Of a stretch of DNA of 64,000 nt, positions 7,908-16,839 are shown piece by piece. Location of the stretch: assembly GCF_000832305.1 (NCBI RefSeq), contig NZ_CP010537.1:3658001-3722000 (forward strand), written 5' to 3'. The notes below the pieces were generated by a model. The model was not told the DNA's origin, made no database searches, and was given only the letters and a program-made list of their open reading frames with translations. The position numbers and the translations under genes were made by a program. Positions within the stretch are counted from its first letter, which is position 1; each line of letters opens with the position of its first letter. This stretch comes from Cupriavidus basilensis. GTDB lineage: Bacteria; Pseudomonadota; Gammaproteobacteria; Burkholderiales; Burkholderiaceae.

Positions 7908-9107
7908 ATGCTTGCTTCGCACCAGGGTATCCGCCCGCTCGATGGCATCCGCGTCGTCTCCCTCGAACACGCCGTGGCCGCGCCGTTCGCAACCCGCCAG
8001 CTGGCCGACCTCGGCGCCCGCGTGGTCAAGGTGGAACGCCCCGGCGTGGGCGATTTCGCGCGTGGCTACGATGAGACCGTCCATGGCCAGGCTTCGCACT
8101 TCGTCTGGCTCAACCGCGGCAAGGAGAGCCTGACGCTCGATCTCAAGCAGGACGAGGCGCAAGCCGTGCTGCACCGCCTGCTGGCCGATGCGGACGTGCT
8201 GGTGCAGAACCTCGCGCCCGGCGCGGCTGCACGCATGGGGCTGGATTTCGACACGCTGCACCCGCGCTACGGCAAGCTGATCGTCTGCGATATTTCTGGC
8301 TACGGAGACGCCGGCCCCTATCGCGACAAGAAGGCGTACGACCTGCTGATCCAGGCGGCCGCAGGCCTGATCGGCATCACCGGCAGCGCGGATGAGCCAT
8401 CGCGCGCGGGGATCTCCATCGCCGACATCGCGGCCGGCATGTATGCCTATAGCGGCATCCTATCGGCGCTGCTGCAGCGCGGCCGCACCGGCCAGGGCCT
8501 GCGCGTGGAGGTGACCATGCTGGAGGCGCTGACCGAGTGGATGAACTACGCGCTGTACTTCGGCCACTACGGCGGCAACGCGCCAGCGCGATTCGGCGCG
8601 TCGCACCCGGCCATCGCGCCGTATGGCGTGCACCGTACCGGCGACGGCGGCAGCGTGATCTTCGGGCTGCAGAACGAGCGTGAATGGCAGGCCTTCTGCA
8701 ACAAGGTGCTGGCGCAGCCAGAGCTGCTCAAGGACGAGCGCTTCGCCTCCAACTCGGGGCGCGTCAAGAACCGCACCGAGCTGACCGCGCTGATCGAAGC
8801 GCGTTTCGCGCCGATGACGGTGACGCAGGTCGAAGCGCTGCTGGACGACGCGCAGATCGCCAACGCGCCCATGAACGATATCGAGGCCGTGTGGAACCAC
8901 CCGCAACTGGCTGCACGCGGACGCTGGCGCGAAGTGGCCAGCCCCGGCGGCCCCATCGGGGCGTTGCTGCCGCCGGCCAACCTGTCGGGCGTGGAACCGG
9001 TGATGGGCGACGTCCCGGCGCTGGGTGCGCATAGCGCGGCCATCCTGGCGGAGCTGGGCTACGGCGCGGACGAGATTGCCAGGATGACGCACAGCAAGAC
9101 GATTTGA
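7908..9107 (+). CDS. CaiB/BaiF-type (family III) CoA-transferase
   Basis: A 399-aa family III CoA-transferase that moves CoA between carboxylic acids. It begins 11 bp after the dehydrogenase. The N-terminal Rossmann part reads LDGIRVVSLEHAVAAPFATRQ and LGARVVKVERP. Asp145 in KKAYDLLIQAAAG matches the catalytic aspartate that forms the enzyme-anhydride intermediate in this family. Family members in branched-dicarboxylate pathways use succinyl-CoA as donor for itaconate, mesaconate or citramalate. That role fits the neighbours but is an inference. Confidence 0.93.
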   Translation: MLASHQGIRPLDGIRVVSLEHAVAAPFATRQLADLGARVVKVERPGVGDFARGYDETVHGQASHFVWLNRGKESLTLDLKQDEAQAVLHRLLADADVLVQNLAPGAAARMGLDFDTLHPRYGKLIVCDISGYGDAGPYRDKKAYDLLIQAAAGLIGITGSADEPSRAGISIADIAAGMYAYSGILSALLQRGRTGQGLRVEVTMLEALTEWMNYALYFGHYGGNAPARFGASHPAIAPYGVHRTGDGGSVIFGLQNEREWQAFCNKVLAQPELLKDERFASNSGRVKNRTELTALIEARFAPMTVTQVEALLDDAQIANAPMNDIEAVWNHPQLAARGRWREVASPGGPIGALLPPANLSGVEPVMGDVPALGAHSAAILAELGYGADEIARMTHSKTI

Positions 9108-9134
9108 ACGACCGCGCGAAGCCATGACGCCAAC

Positions 9135-9155
9135 GCGCAGGCGTAGCGCCTGCGC
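9135..9155. repeat. Perfect 9-bp inverted repeat
   Basis: GCGCAGGCG at 9135-9143 pairs with CGCCTGCGC at 9147-9155 across a TAG loop. It lies just before the REP-like hairpin in the gap between the CoA-transferase and MmgE/PrpD genes. It could stabilise or attenuate the operon transcript. Confidence 0.5.
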
Positions 9156-9177
9156 ACAATGTCGCGCAGACGTGGCT

Positions 9178-9203
9178 CCCCTCTCCCGCTTGCGGGAGAG
9201 GGG
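9178..9203. repeat. REP-like hairpin (CCCCTCTCCC family), copy 1
   Basis: CCCCTCTCCCGC at 9178-9189 pairs with GCGGGAGAGGGG at 9192-9203. The same core recurs at 14086-14117 and 20519-20544, so it is a dispersed intergenic repeat. Here it lies inside an apparent operon, and no U-tract follows. Confidence 0.7.
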
Positions 9204-9252
9204 CAGGAACAGAAAGACAGACCACCACCCCAGAACACCGCCCGGAGCCGGC

Positions 9253-10635
9253 ATGAGCCAAGCCACTGACCACACCTACCCCACCCGCCAGCTGTGCGAA
9301 TTCCTGGCCCGCTTCACGCTGGCCGACGTGCCCGCCGACGTGGTGGAGCGCACCAAGGACCTGTTCCTCGACTGGATTGCCTCCGCCATTGCCGGCAAGG
9401 ATGCGCCCGCCGTGCGCAAGCTGCAGGAGTTCGCCGCCGCCATGGGCCCGCAGCAGGGTCCCGCGGAAGTCCTGGTCGATCGCCGCCGCACCTCGCCGTA
9501 CTTTGCCGCGCTGATCAACGGCGCTTCCTCGCACGTGGTGGAGCAGGACGACGTGCATAACGGCTCGGTGCTGCACCCCGCCGCCGTGGTGTTCCCCGCC
9601 GTGATCGCTGCCGCGCAGGCCGAAGGCAAGAGCGGCGCCGAAGTACTGCTGGCGTCCATCGCCGGTTACGAGGCGGGCATCCGCATCGGCGAATTCATGG
9701 GCCGCTCGCACTATCGCGTGTTCCACACCACCGGCACCGTCGGCACGCTGGCGGCAGCGGCCGCTGTCGCCAAGCTGTATGGCATGGACGCTGAGGGCAT
9801 CAACCAGGCGCTCGGCTCGGCCGGCACGCAGGCCGCGGGCCTGTGGGAATTCCTGCGCGACGCCGCGGACTCCAAGCAACTGCACACCGCCAAGGCAGCT
9901 GCCGACGGCCTGATGTCCGCCTGGATCGCACGCGCTGGCTTTACCGGCGCGAAGCGCATCCTCGAAGGCCCGCAGGGCATGGCCGCCGGCATGTCCAGCG
10001 ACGCCAACCCCGCCGCCCTGACCGACGGCCTGGGCAAGCGCTGGGCCACCGCCGAGACCTCGTTCAAGTTCTTCGCCTCGTGCCGTCACACGCACCCGGC
10101 GGCTGATGCGCTCAAGGACCTGATGCTGCGCGAGAAGATCAGCGCGGACCAGATCGCCAGCGTGACCGCGCACGTGCACCAGGGCGCCATCGATGTGCTC
10201 GGCCCCGTGACCGATCCCAAGACCATCCACCAGGCCAAGTTCTCCATGGGCACCGTGCTGGGCCTGGTCGCCGTGCATGCGCACGCCGGCCTGGGCGAAT
10301 TCGAGGACCACGCGCTGCAAGACGCGAAGGTGGCCGCCTTGCGCGACAAGGTGGAGATGGAGCTGGACGACGAGATCAATGCCGCGTATCCGCGCCAGTG
10401 GATCGGCCGCGTCACGGTCAGGACCACCGACGGCCGCACGCTGGCGGGCCGCGTGGACGTGCCCAAGGGCGATCCGGGCAATACGCTGTCGCGCCCGGAG
10501 CTCGAGGCCAAGGCGCTGCAGCTGGGCGCGTTTCGCCACGGCGCAAGCGAGGCCGAGATGCGCGCCATCATTGCCCGCGTGTGGGCGCTGGAGAAGCAGG
10601 CGAGCGTCAACGACTGGCTGCCCGTCGCGAAATAA
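9253..10635 (+). CDS. MmgE/PrpD family protein
   Basis: A 460-aa member of the MmgE/PrpD superfamily, which includes 2-methylcitrate dehydratase and cis-aconitate decarboxylase. The start at 9253 has GGAG upstream. Visible conserved regions are HVVEQDDVHNGSVLHPAAVV (acidic and histidine residues of the active-site lid) and LHTAKAAADGLMSAWIA. Its place between a CoA-transferase and a CitE-like lyase suggests a dehydration, hydration or isomerisation of a tri- or dicarboxylate in the same pathway. The exact reaction cannot be read from the sequence. Confidence 0.92.
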   Translation: MSQATDHTYPTRQLCEFLARFTLADVPADVVERTKDLFLDWIASAIAGKDAPAVRKLQEFAAAMGPQQGPAEVLVDRRRTSPYFAALINGASSHVVEQDDVHNGSVLHPAAVVFPAVIAAAQAEGKSGAEVLLASIAGYEAGIRIGEFMGRSHYRVFHTTGTVGTLAAAAAVAKLYGMDAEGINQALGSAGTQAAGLWEFLRDAADSKQLHTAKAAADGLMSAWIARAGFTGAKRILEGPQGMAAGMSSDANPAALTDGLGKRWATAETSFKFFASCRHTHPAADALKDLMLREKISADQIASVTAHVHQGAIDVLGPVTDPKTIHQAKFSMGTVLGLVAVHAHAGLGEFEDHALQDAKVAALRDKVEMELDDEINAAYPRQWIGRVTVRTTDGRTLAGRVDVPKGDPGNTLSRPELEAKALQLGAFRHGASEAEMRAIIARVWALEKQASVNDWLPVAK

Positions 10636-10663
10636 CGCGGCCAATCTTACCGAGACTCGCTTC

Positions 10664-11542
10664 ATGTCCGACGTCACCACCGCCACCACCGCCATTACCT
10701 ATCTGTTCGTGCCGGGCGACCGGCCCGAACGCTTCGACAAAGCCGCAGCCGCCGCGCCCGATGCGCTGATCCTCGATCTCGAGGACGCCGTGCATCCGCA
10801 CGCCAAGCCGGCCGCGCGCACGGCCATTGCCGCGTGGCTGCTGGAACGCGGCACGCAGACGCGGGCCTATGTGCGCATCAACGACGCCAGCTCGCCGGCC
10901 TTTGCCGCCGACATGGCATGGCTGCGCGCCCTGCCGCCCGGCGCGCCGCTGGCCGGCTTGCTGGTGCCCAAGGCAGAAGACCCGGCCGCGCTTGGCGAGA
11001 TCGCCCAGGCGCTGGCGCAGGCCAACCCGCAGGGCCGCCTGGTAGCGATCATCGAGAGCGCGTGCGGCCTGCACGGCATCGATGCGGTCGCCACCGCGCA
11101 AGGCGTGTCGCGGCTGGCCTTTGGCTCGCTGGACTTCGCCGTGGACCTGGGTTGCGCCCATACCCGCGAAGCGTTGCTGATGGCACGCTCGCGCATTGTG
11201 CTGGCTTCACGCGTGGCCGGCCTGCCGCCGCCCGTGGATGGCGTCACCACCGCGCTCAAGGACGAAGCCGTGCTGGCCGACGATGTCGCGCACGCGCGCG
11301 CCCTCGGCTTTGCCGCCAAGCTGTGCATTCATCCGGCCCAGCTTGCCGCGGTGCGCGCGGGCTTCCTGCCCACGGCCGAGCAGCTGGACTGGGCGCAGCG
11401 CGTGCTGGACGCCACCGCCAGCGGCAGCCACGCCGTGCAGGTCGACGGCAAGATGGTCGACCGCCCCGTCATCGAACAAGCCCGGCGCATGCTCGCGCTG
11501 GCCGCGCCAACCGGCGCCGAACCCGCAATCGCCCAGCCATGA
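10664..11542 (+). CDS. CitE-like (HpcH/HpaI superfamily) CoA-ester lyase
   Basis: A 292-aa CitE-like protein of the HpcH/HpaI aldolase superfamily. The motifs LFVPGDRPERFDKA, ALILDLEDAVHP, AYVRIND, VAIIESACGL and LAFGSLDFAVDLG trace the TIM barrel with its magnesium-binding acidic residues. It is a stand-alone protein without CitF or CitD partners, so it is probably not citrate lyase. Such proteins cleave citramalyl-CoA or malyl-CoA-type substrates. Given the hydratase directly downstream, (S)-citramalyl-CoA cleavage to acetyl-CoA and pyruvate is the leading inference. It overlaps the next gene by ATGA. Confidence 0.92.
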   Translation: MSDVTTATTAITYLFVPGDRPERFDKAAAAAPDALILDLEDAVHPHAKPAARTAIAAWLLERGTQTRAYVRINDASSPAFAADMAWLRALPPGAPLAGLLVPKAEDPAALGEIAQALAQANPQGRLVAIIESACGLHGIDAVATAQGVSRLAFGSLDFAVDLGCAHTREALLMARSRIVLASRVAGLPPPVDGVTTALKDEAVLADDVAHARALGFAAKLCIHPAQLAAVRAGFLPTAEQLDWAQRVLDATASGSHAVQVDGKMVDRPVIEQARRMLALAAPTGAEPAIAQP

Positions 11543-12393
11543 CCCAACTCGAAACCCTGCGCACCTGGATCGGCCGCAGTGAAAGCCGCACCGAGACGCT
11601 CGCCCCGGAACCCGTGATCGGCCTCGCGGCCACGCTCGACCTCGACGGCGACGCGCTGGCGCGCGGCCCGCTGCCGCCGCTGTGGCATTGGCTCTACTTC
11701 CTGCCGCGCGCGCCCCAGCGCGAGCTTGGCCAGGACGGCCACCCGGCGCTGGGCGGCTTCATGCCGCCGGTGCCGCTGCCGCGCCGCATGTGGGCCGGCG
11801 GCGAACTGGATTTCCACAAGCCCCTGCGCGTGGGGGATACGGTGACGCGCACATCCACCATCCGCAATGTCGAGCACAAGAGCGGGCGCAGTGGAGAACT
11901 GTGGTTTGTCACCGTGGAGCATGTGCTCACCGTCAAGGGCGAGGTCGTGCTGACCGAGCGCCACGACCTAGTCTATCGCGCCATGCCGGAGCCGGGGCAG
12001 CCACTGCCCGCGCGCGCACGCCTGGCGCACCAGGCGCAATGGCAGCGCCAGTTGCGCGCCGACCCGGTGATGCTGTTCCGTTTCTCCGCGCTCACCTTCA
12101 ATGGCCACCGCATCCACTACGACCACGACTACGTGCGCGACGTAGAAGGCTACCCCGGCCTGGTCGTGCACGGCCCGCTGCAGGCGATGCTCACGCTGGA
12201 CCTGCTGGCGCGCGAGATGCCCGGCGCCACGGTGCGCCGTTTCGGGTTCCGCGGGCTGGCCCCGATATTCGATCACGACACGGTGACGGTGGGCGGCGCG
12301 GCCGATGCCAGCACGCCAGGCAAGATCATCTTGTGGACCGGCGACGATGCCGGGGGCCAGGCGATGGACGCATGGGCCGTGGTTGAGCACTGA
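11539..12393 (+). CDS. FAS1-like/MaoC-type hydratase (mesaconyl-CoA hydratase-like)
   Basis: A 284-aa double-hotdog dehydratase/hydratase. PLPPLWHWLYF near residue 50, LPRRMWAGGELDF, and the C-terminal FSALTFNGHRIHYD followed by YPGLVVHGPLQAMLTLDLL match the family that includes mesaconyl-C4-CoA hydratase and mitochondrial HTD2. As in that branch, Asn replaces the Asp of the canonical GDxNPxH hydratase motif. The start overlaps the CitE-like stop (ATGA), so the two are coupled. It would hydrate mesaconyl-CoA to citramalyl-CoA for the lyase, a role inferred from family and context. Confidence 0.9.
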   Translation: MTQLETLRTWIGRSESRTETLAPEPVIGLAATLDLDGDALARGPLPPLWHWLYFLPRAPQRELGQDGHPALGGFMPPVPLPRRMWAGGELDFHKPLRVGDTVTRTSTIRNVEHKSGRSGELWFVTVEHVLTVKGEVVLTERHDLVYRAMPEPGQPLPARARLAHQAQWQRQLRADPVMLFRFSALTFNGHRIHYDHDYVRDVEGYPGLVVHGPLQAMLTLDLLAREMPGATVRRFGFRGLAPIFDHDTVTVGGAADASTPGKIILWTGDDAGGQAMDAWAVVEH

Positions 12394-12433
12394 CCCGCGC
12401 AAGGACAGCAACGACGATCACAACGACAACATC

Positions 12434-12460
12434 GGGAACGAAGGGAACGAAGGGAACAAC
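12434..12460. repeat. Short 9-bp tandem repeat
   Basis: GGGAACGAA occurs twice, followed by the variant GGGAACAAC, just upstream of the Shine-Dalgarno of the next Bug gene. It is one of several 9-bp tandem arrays in the intergenic DNA of this window. Confidence 0.8.
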
Positions 12461-12478
12461 AACAAGAGGAGACTTCCG

Positions 12479-13453
12479 ATGCATGCAGTCCGCAACCCAT
12501 GGCGCGTAGCTGGCGCCGCTATCGTGCTAGGTTGCGCCACGCTTGTCCAGGCGCAGTCCGCTCCCACCTATCCCACCCGCCCGGTCACGCTGATCGTGCC
12601 CTATGCGCCGGGCGGCACCACCGACGTGGTAGTCCGTCAGTTTGCCGTGGCCTTGCAGAGGTCCCTTGGCCAGACCGTGGTGGTGGACAACAAGCCGGGC
12701 GTGGCCGGCACCATGGGCGCGCTTGCCCTGCGGCAAGCGAAACCCGATGGCTACACGCTGTCGATGATGCCGGTCACCGTATTCCGCCAGCCCTTCATCC
12801 AGAAGACCGCCTTTGACCCGGCGCGTGATTTCACCTACCTCTCGCGCATTACTGGCTATACCTTTGGCGTAGTGGTGCCGGCCAATTCCCCGTGGAAGAA
12901 CTGGGGCGATTTCCTGCGCGACGCGCGCGCCCGGCCTGGCACCGTAAGCTACGGCTCGCCGGGCCAGTACAGCTCGCCGCACATCACCATGATCGAGCTG
13001 GTGACCAGGGAGAACCTCACCGTCAACCACGTGCCCTTCAAGGGCGATGCCGACTGCCTGAACTCGCTGATGGGCAACCATGTGCAGCTCTGCGCCGCCG
13101 GCAGCGCGGCCGGCACGCTGGTCGATGCGGGCAAGTTGCGCTGGCTGAATCTGTGGACGGCGCAGCGCTCGCCGCGCTGGCCCGACGCGCCCACGCTGCG
13201 CGAGCTCGGCTATGACATCGTCTCGAACTCGCCCTACGGCGTGGCCGGGCCAAAGGGCATGGACCCCAAGGTGGTCAGCATCCTGGAGGCTGCGCTGCGG
13301 CGCGCCGCGCAAGACCCCCAGCATCTGGCCGCGCTCAAGCAGCAGGACCAGGACCTGATGTACCTGGACAGCGCCGGCTACACCCGCTTTGCCCTGCAGC
13401 AGATCGCGCAGGAGAAGGCGCTGGTGGAGCGGCTGGGCATCAAGCCGGATTGA
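12479..13453 (+). CDS. Bug-family (TTT) solute-binding protein
   Basis: A 324-aa periplasmic Bug/TctC receptor. The ATG at 12479 follows AAGAGGAGA. Residues 1-26 are a signal peptide ending VQAQSA. The signatures YPTRPVTLIVPYAPGGTTDV and PDGYTLSMMP are clear. It lies in the same direction 85 bp after the hydratase gene and before a MaoC gene, so it is probably co-transcribed with the CoA-ester pathway and delivers its substrate (inference). No transporter membrane subunits are encoded here. Confidence 0.93.
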   Translation: MHAVRNPWRVAGAAIVLGCATLVQAQSAPTYPTRPVTLIVPYAPGGTTDVVVRQFAVALQRSLGQTVVVDNKPGVAGTMGALALRQAKPDGYTLSMMPVTVFRQPFIQKTAFDPARDFTYLSRITGYTFGVVVPANSPWKNWGDFLRDARARPGTVSYGSPGQYSSPHITMIELVTRENLTVNHVPFKGDADCLNSLMGNHVQLCAAGSAAGTLVDAGKLRWLNLWTAQRSPRWPDAPTLRELGYDIVSNSPYGVAGPKGMDPKVVSILEAALRRAAQDPQHLAALKQQDQDLMYLDSAGYTRFALQQIAQEKALVERLGIKPD

Positions 13454-13559
13454 CCGGATCGACCGGATAGACCCTGCACCCGCGCTGCGCCAGGCCATGG
13501 CGCAGCGTGGTTTGTTCTGCCGGCGCGCTGCTTCGCGCCACCACCCCCCACACCCACCG

Positions 13560-14075
13560 ATGACCATCCAGCCATCCACAGCGAACCCCGAAGCGACCCG
13601 CTTCGACCCGCGCGGCCACCGCATGTGCGAACAACGTTATTTCGAGGATTTTGTGCCCGGTGAACGCTTTGTGCTGCCCTCGCGCACCATGACCGAGGCA
13701 TTGTTCGCCGCCTTCCAGCTGGCCAGCGGCGACAACCACCCGGTGCATTACGACGCAGAGTACTGCCGCGCCCACGGCATGCCGCACATGCTGGCGCACG
13801 GCTACCAGGTGCTGATCCAGACGGCGGCGGGCGCCGGCCTGTTCCCGCATATGGTGGAGGAATCGCTGAAGGGGTTTCTCGACCAGAGCAGCCGTTTCCT
13901 GCATCCGGTCTACGTGGGCGATACGCTGTACAGCACGCTGGAAGTCAGCGAACTCGCGCCGAACCGCACCACCGGCGTGCTGACCTTGCGCTCGACGGTG
14001 CATAACCAGCACGGCGTGCTGGTGCTCGACGGCTTGCAGCGTTACCTGCTGCGCAAGCGCGCACCGGGCGCCTGA
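13560..14075 (+). CDS. MaoC-family dehydratase
   Basis: A 171-aa single-hotdog MaoC-like protein. LASGDNHPVHYD contains the catalytic Asp58 and His63 of (R)-specific enoyl-CoA hydratases, followed by HGYQVLIQTA. An internal ATG at 13623 (MCEQRYFEDF) is an alternative start giving the more usual length. It is the last gene of the run that starts at 6727 and gives the cluster a second hydratase beside the FAS1-like one, perhaps for the other stereoisomer or a side substrate. Confidence 0.9.
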   Translation: MTIQPSTANPEATRFDPRGHRMCEQRYFEDFVPGERFVLPSRTMTEALFAAFQLASGDNHPVHYDAEYCRAHGMPHMLAHGYQVLIQTAAGAGLFPHMVEESLKGFLDQSSRFLHPVYVGDTLYSTLEVSELAPNRTTGVLTLRSTVHNQHGVLVLDGLQRYLLRKRAPGA

Positions 14076-14085
14076 ACGGCGCCGC

Positions 14086-14117
14086 GCTCCCCTCTCCCGC
14101 AAGCTGGTGAGGGGAGC
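14086..14117. repeat. REP-like hairpin (CCCCTCTCCC family), copy 2
   Basis: GCTCCCCTC at 14086-14094 pairs with GAGGGGAGC at 14109-14117. It occupies most of the short gap between the convergent MaoC gene and the next Bug gene and may act as a bidirectional terminator. It is a degenerate relative of the copies at 9178 and 20519. Confidence 0.65.
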
Positions 14118-14126
14118 CATCCGGCC

Positions 14127-15089
14127 TCAATCCACCTGGATATTCGCCGTCTTCACCACCCCGCCCCACAGCTTCAGTTCGCGCTGAATGCGCTCGCCCA
14201 GCGGTTTCGGGCCAGTGATATCGAGATCGTAGCCGCCCTGCGTCATGCGCTGCTTGAAGGCAGGATCGTCGCCGATCGACTTCTGCGCCTTGACCAGCTT
14301 GTCCACCACATCGGCGGGCAGTTTCTGCGGGCCGATCAGCGCGTACCAGCCGGTCAGGTCATAGTTCTTCATGCCGGACTCGATCATGGTCGGCACGGTC
14401 GGCAGCGCCGCGTTGCGCGTCTTCGACGTCACCGCCAGCGCGCGCACCTTGCCCCCCTGGATATGGCCGATGGCAGTGCCGGTGATGTCGAACATGAAGG
14501 TCACCTTGCCACCGATCACATCGGCCATCGCCGGCGAGTTGCCTTTGTAGGGTACGTGCAGCATCTTCACCCCGCCCATCTGCGCGAGCAGCTCGGCGGA
14601 CAAATGGTTGGACGCGCCCACGCCGGCCGAGCCGAAGCTGACGCCTTCCGGATGCTTGCGCGCGTACTCGACCAGCTCGGTGACATCCTTGGCGGGGAAA
14701 TCCTTGTTGATCAGCAGCACGTTGGTGTAGTCGGTGATCAGGCCGATATAGGTGAAATCCTTGGTGGGATTGAAGTTCACCGACTTCTGGATCAGCGGCG
14801 TCATGGTCATGGTGGGGCTGGCCACGAAATACAGCGTGTAGCCGTCCGGCGTTGCCTTTGCCGTCAGGTCCGCGGCGATGGCGCCGCTGGCGCCGGCGCG
14901 GTTGTCCACCACCACCGGCTGCTTGAGCGTGCGGCCCAGGTAGTCGGCGTAGATGCGCGCGGCCGTATCGACCGGGCCGCCCGGGGCATAGCCCACGATC
15001 AGCTTCACCGGGCGCGCCGGATAGTTGTCCGCCATTGCGGCGCCTTGCACCAAGGCCAGCAGCATGCCGGCCATCATCCATCGTTTCAT
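14127..15089 (-). CDS. Bug-family (TTT) solute-binding protein
   Basis: A 320-aa periplasmic Bug/TctC receptor. The ATG at 15089 has a near-perfect Shine-Dalgarno (GGAGGAGA). A short signal peptide (MMAGMLLALVQGAAMA) precedes NYPARPVKLIVGYAPGGPVD and PDGYTLYFV. It is convergent with the MaoC gene. Immediately upstream on the same strand lies an acyl-CoA synthetase, so uptake and CoA activation of one acid may be linked (inference). Confidence 0.93.
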   Translation of the reverse strand: MKRWMMAGMLLALVQGAAMADNYPARPVKLIVGYAPGGPVDTAARIYADYLGRTLKQPVVVDNRAGASGAIAADLTAKATPDGYTLYFVASPTMTMTPLIQKSVNFNPTKDFTYIGLITDYTNVLLINKDFPAKDVTELVEYARKHPEGVSFGSAGVGASNHLSAELLAQMGGVKMLHVPYKGNSPAMADVIGGKVTFMFDITGTAIGHIQGGKVRALAVTSKTRNAALPTVPTMIESGMKNYDLTGWYALIGPQKLPADVVDKLVKAQKSIGDDPAFKQRMTQGGYDLDITGPKPLGERIQRELKLWGGVVKTANIQVD

Positions 15090-15214
15090 CTGTCTCCTCC
15101 TGATTGTGCGTCTTGCCAGTGCCCCGGCGTGCAGGCGCGCTGGCGGCGAGAGCGCTTCGACCCGCGGCGAAGCGCTGGCGGCGGCGAGTTCATGGAATCA
15201 GCCGCCGCCGGGGG

Positions 15215-16759
15215 TCATGCCGCTACGGCGGTGCCGTCCAGCATGGCGCGCAGCGGCTGCTTCAAGAGCTTGCCGCTGGCGGTGGTGGGAATGGTCTCGA
15301 TCACGCGGATCTGCGCGGGCCGCTTGTACGGCGCCAGGCTCTCCCGCAGGTAGGCCTCCAGGGCGGCGGTGTCCAGCTTCGCGCCCGGCTGCGTTTCGAT
15401 AAAGGCCACGACTTCTTCGTTGCCATCGGCGGCAGCGCGCCCGACCACGGCGGACTGGCGCACGCCGGGGAAGGCGTTGATGACGGATTCCACCTCGATC
15501 GGGTAGACGTTGAACCCCGAGCGGATGATCAGGTCCTTGGAGCGGCCCACGATAAACAGTGCGCCGTCTTCACCAAGCAAGCCGAGATCGCCCGTGTTGA
15601 GCCAGCCGCCCGGCAGCAGCGCCTCGGCGGTCTGCTCCGCGTTGCGGAAATAGCCGCGCATCACGCCGGGTCCGCGCACGCGGATCTGGCCGCGTTCGCC
15701 CGCGGGCATCGGCTCGCCCTGTTCGTTGGTGATGTTGATCTCCACGCCTTCGACGATGTAGCCGGCGGAGCAATCGGCGCGCGGCGCGTCCATGCGGGTG
15801 ATGAACAGCGAACCGGCATATTCGGTGATGCCGTAGCCGTGATGCAGCGGCTGGCCGAACCATGCCTCGGTGTCGCGCTTGAGGGTCGGGTCCAGCGGCG
15901 CGCCGCCGGTATAGAGATAACGCAGGCGGGGAAACGCAGCGGCGCCGCTCTCCAGCGACGACTCCCGCGCCACCGCCATGATGCGCGTGAACATGGTGGG
16001 CACGCCTTGCAGCATGGTGACGCCGGGGGACTCCAGCGCGGCGAACACGTCCGCCGCATCGAAGCGCGGGCGCATCACCAGGCTGGCGCCCGCGTACAGC
16101 GTGGCCATCAGCACGGTGGCGATGCCGAAGATATGCGACAGCGGCAGCGCGCCGTAGGCAATGTCGTCGGGACCGAGATGGCGCGAGGTCGCCGAGATCC
16201 GCGCGAAGATGGTCAGGCCGGCGTGCGGCACCATCACGCCCTTGGGCGCGCCGGTGGTGCCGGAGGTATAGATCAGCGTGGCCACGTCTCGCGCCTCGGC
16301 GGCGCTCACGCGCGGCGGCGCCTCCGCGGCACGCAGGCTGGCGAGGCCGGGATCGAGCGCCACGCAATCGGTGGGCTGTGCGCCGAGCCGCCTGGCATGC
16401 GCCGCCGCCACATCGGAGACATGACCGGTAAAGAACGTCAACAACGGCTGCGCATGCGCGCGGATGCCATCGATCTCGCGCGGCGAGAGCCGTGCGTTGA
16501 CCTGGATCGGCCACGCGTGCAGCGCACTGCAGGCAAACAGCATCACCACCATCTCGGCGCAGTTCTCGCCCACCACCATCACGCGGTCGCCCTGCCCCAC
16601 GCCCTGCGCGGCAAGCCAGTCGCGCGTGGCGGTGATGCGCTGCCACAGCGTGCCGTAGCTAAGCACCCCGCTGGCCTCATGCAGGCAAGGCGCATGGGGC
16701 GATTGCTCGGCCCAGTGCCGGGGGATGTCGTGGATGAACTCGGGGCGGAAAGAGGACAT
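15215..16759 (-). CDS. Acyl-CoA synthetase (AMP-forming)
   Basis: A 514-aa ANL-superfamily ligase that activates a carboxylic acid through an acyl-adenylate. The P-loop TLIYTSGTTGAPKGVM, the GYGITEYAG adenine-binding region, the hinge GRSKDLIIRSGFNVYP and the C-terminal catalytic lysine in TASGKLLKQPLR are all present. The start is ATG 16759. It sits between two Bug receptors on the same strand and opposite two acyl-CoA dehydrogenases, so the acid it activates is probably imported and then beta-oxidised. Chain length cannot be told. Confidence 0.94.
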   Translation of the reverse strand: MSSFRPEFIHDIPRHWAEQSPHAPCLHEASGVLSYGTLWQRITATRDWLAAQGVGQGDRVMVVGENCAEMVVMLFACSALHAWPIQVNARLSPREIDGIRAHAQPLLTFFTGHVSDVAAAHARRLGAQPTDCVALDPGLASLRAAEAPPRVSAAEARDVATLIYTSGTTGAPKGVMVPHAGLTIFARISATSRHLGPDDIAYGALPLSHIFGIATVLMATLYAGASLVMRPRFDAADVFAALESPGVTMLQGVPTMFTRIMAVARESSLESGAAAFPRLRYLYTGGAPLDPTLKRDTEAWFGQPLHHGYGITEYAGSLFITRMDAPRADCSAGYIVEGVEINITNEQGEPMPAGERGQIRVRGPGVMRGYFRNAEQTAEALLPGGWLNTGDLGLLGEDGALFIVGRSKDLIIRSGFNVYPIEVESVINAFPGVRQSAVVGRAAADGNEEVVAFIETQPGAKLDTAALEAYLRESLAPYKRPAQIRVIETIPTTASGKLLKQPLRAMLDGTAVAA

Positions 16760-16839
16760 GGTGCAAGTGATGATTAGGTTGGAACCGGACTGGCTGTTGC
16801 GACGGCTGGGAATAGCTCGGAATGGCTGAAACGGCGAAC

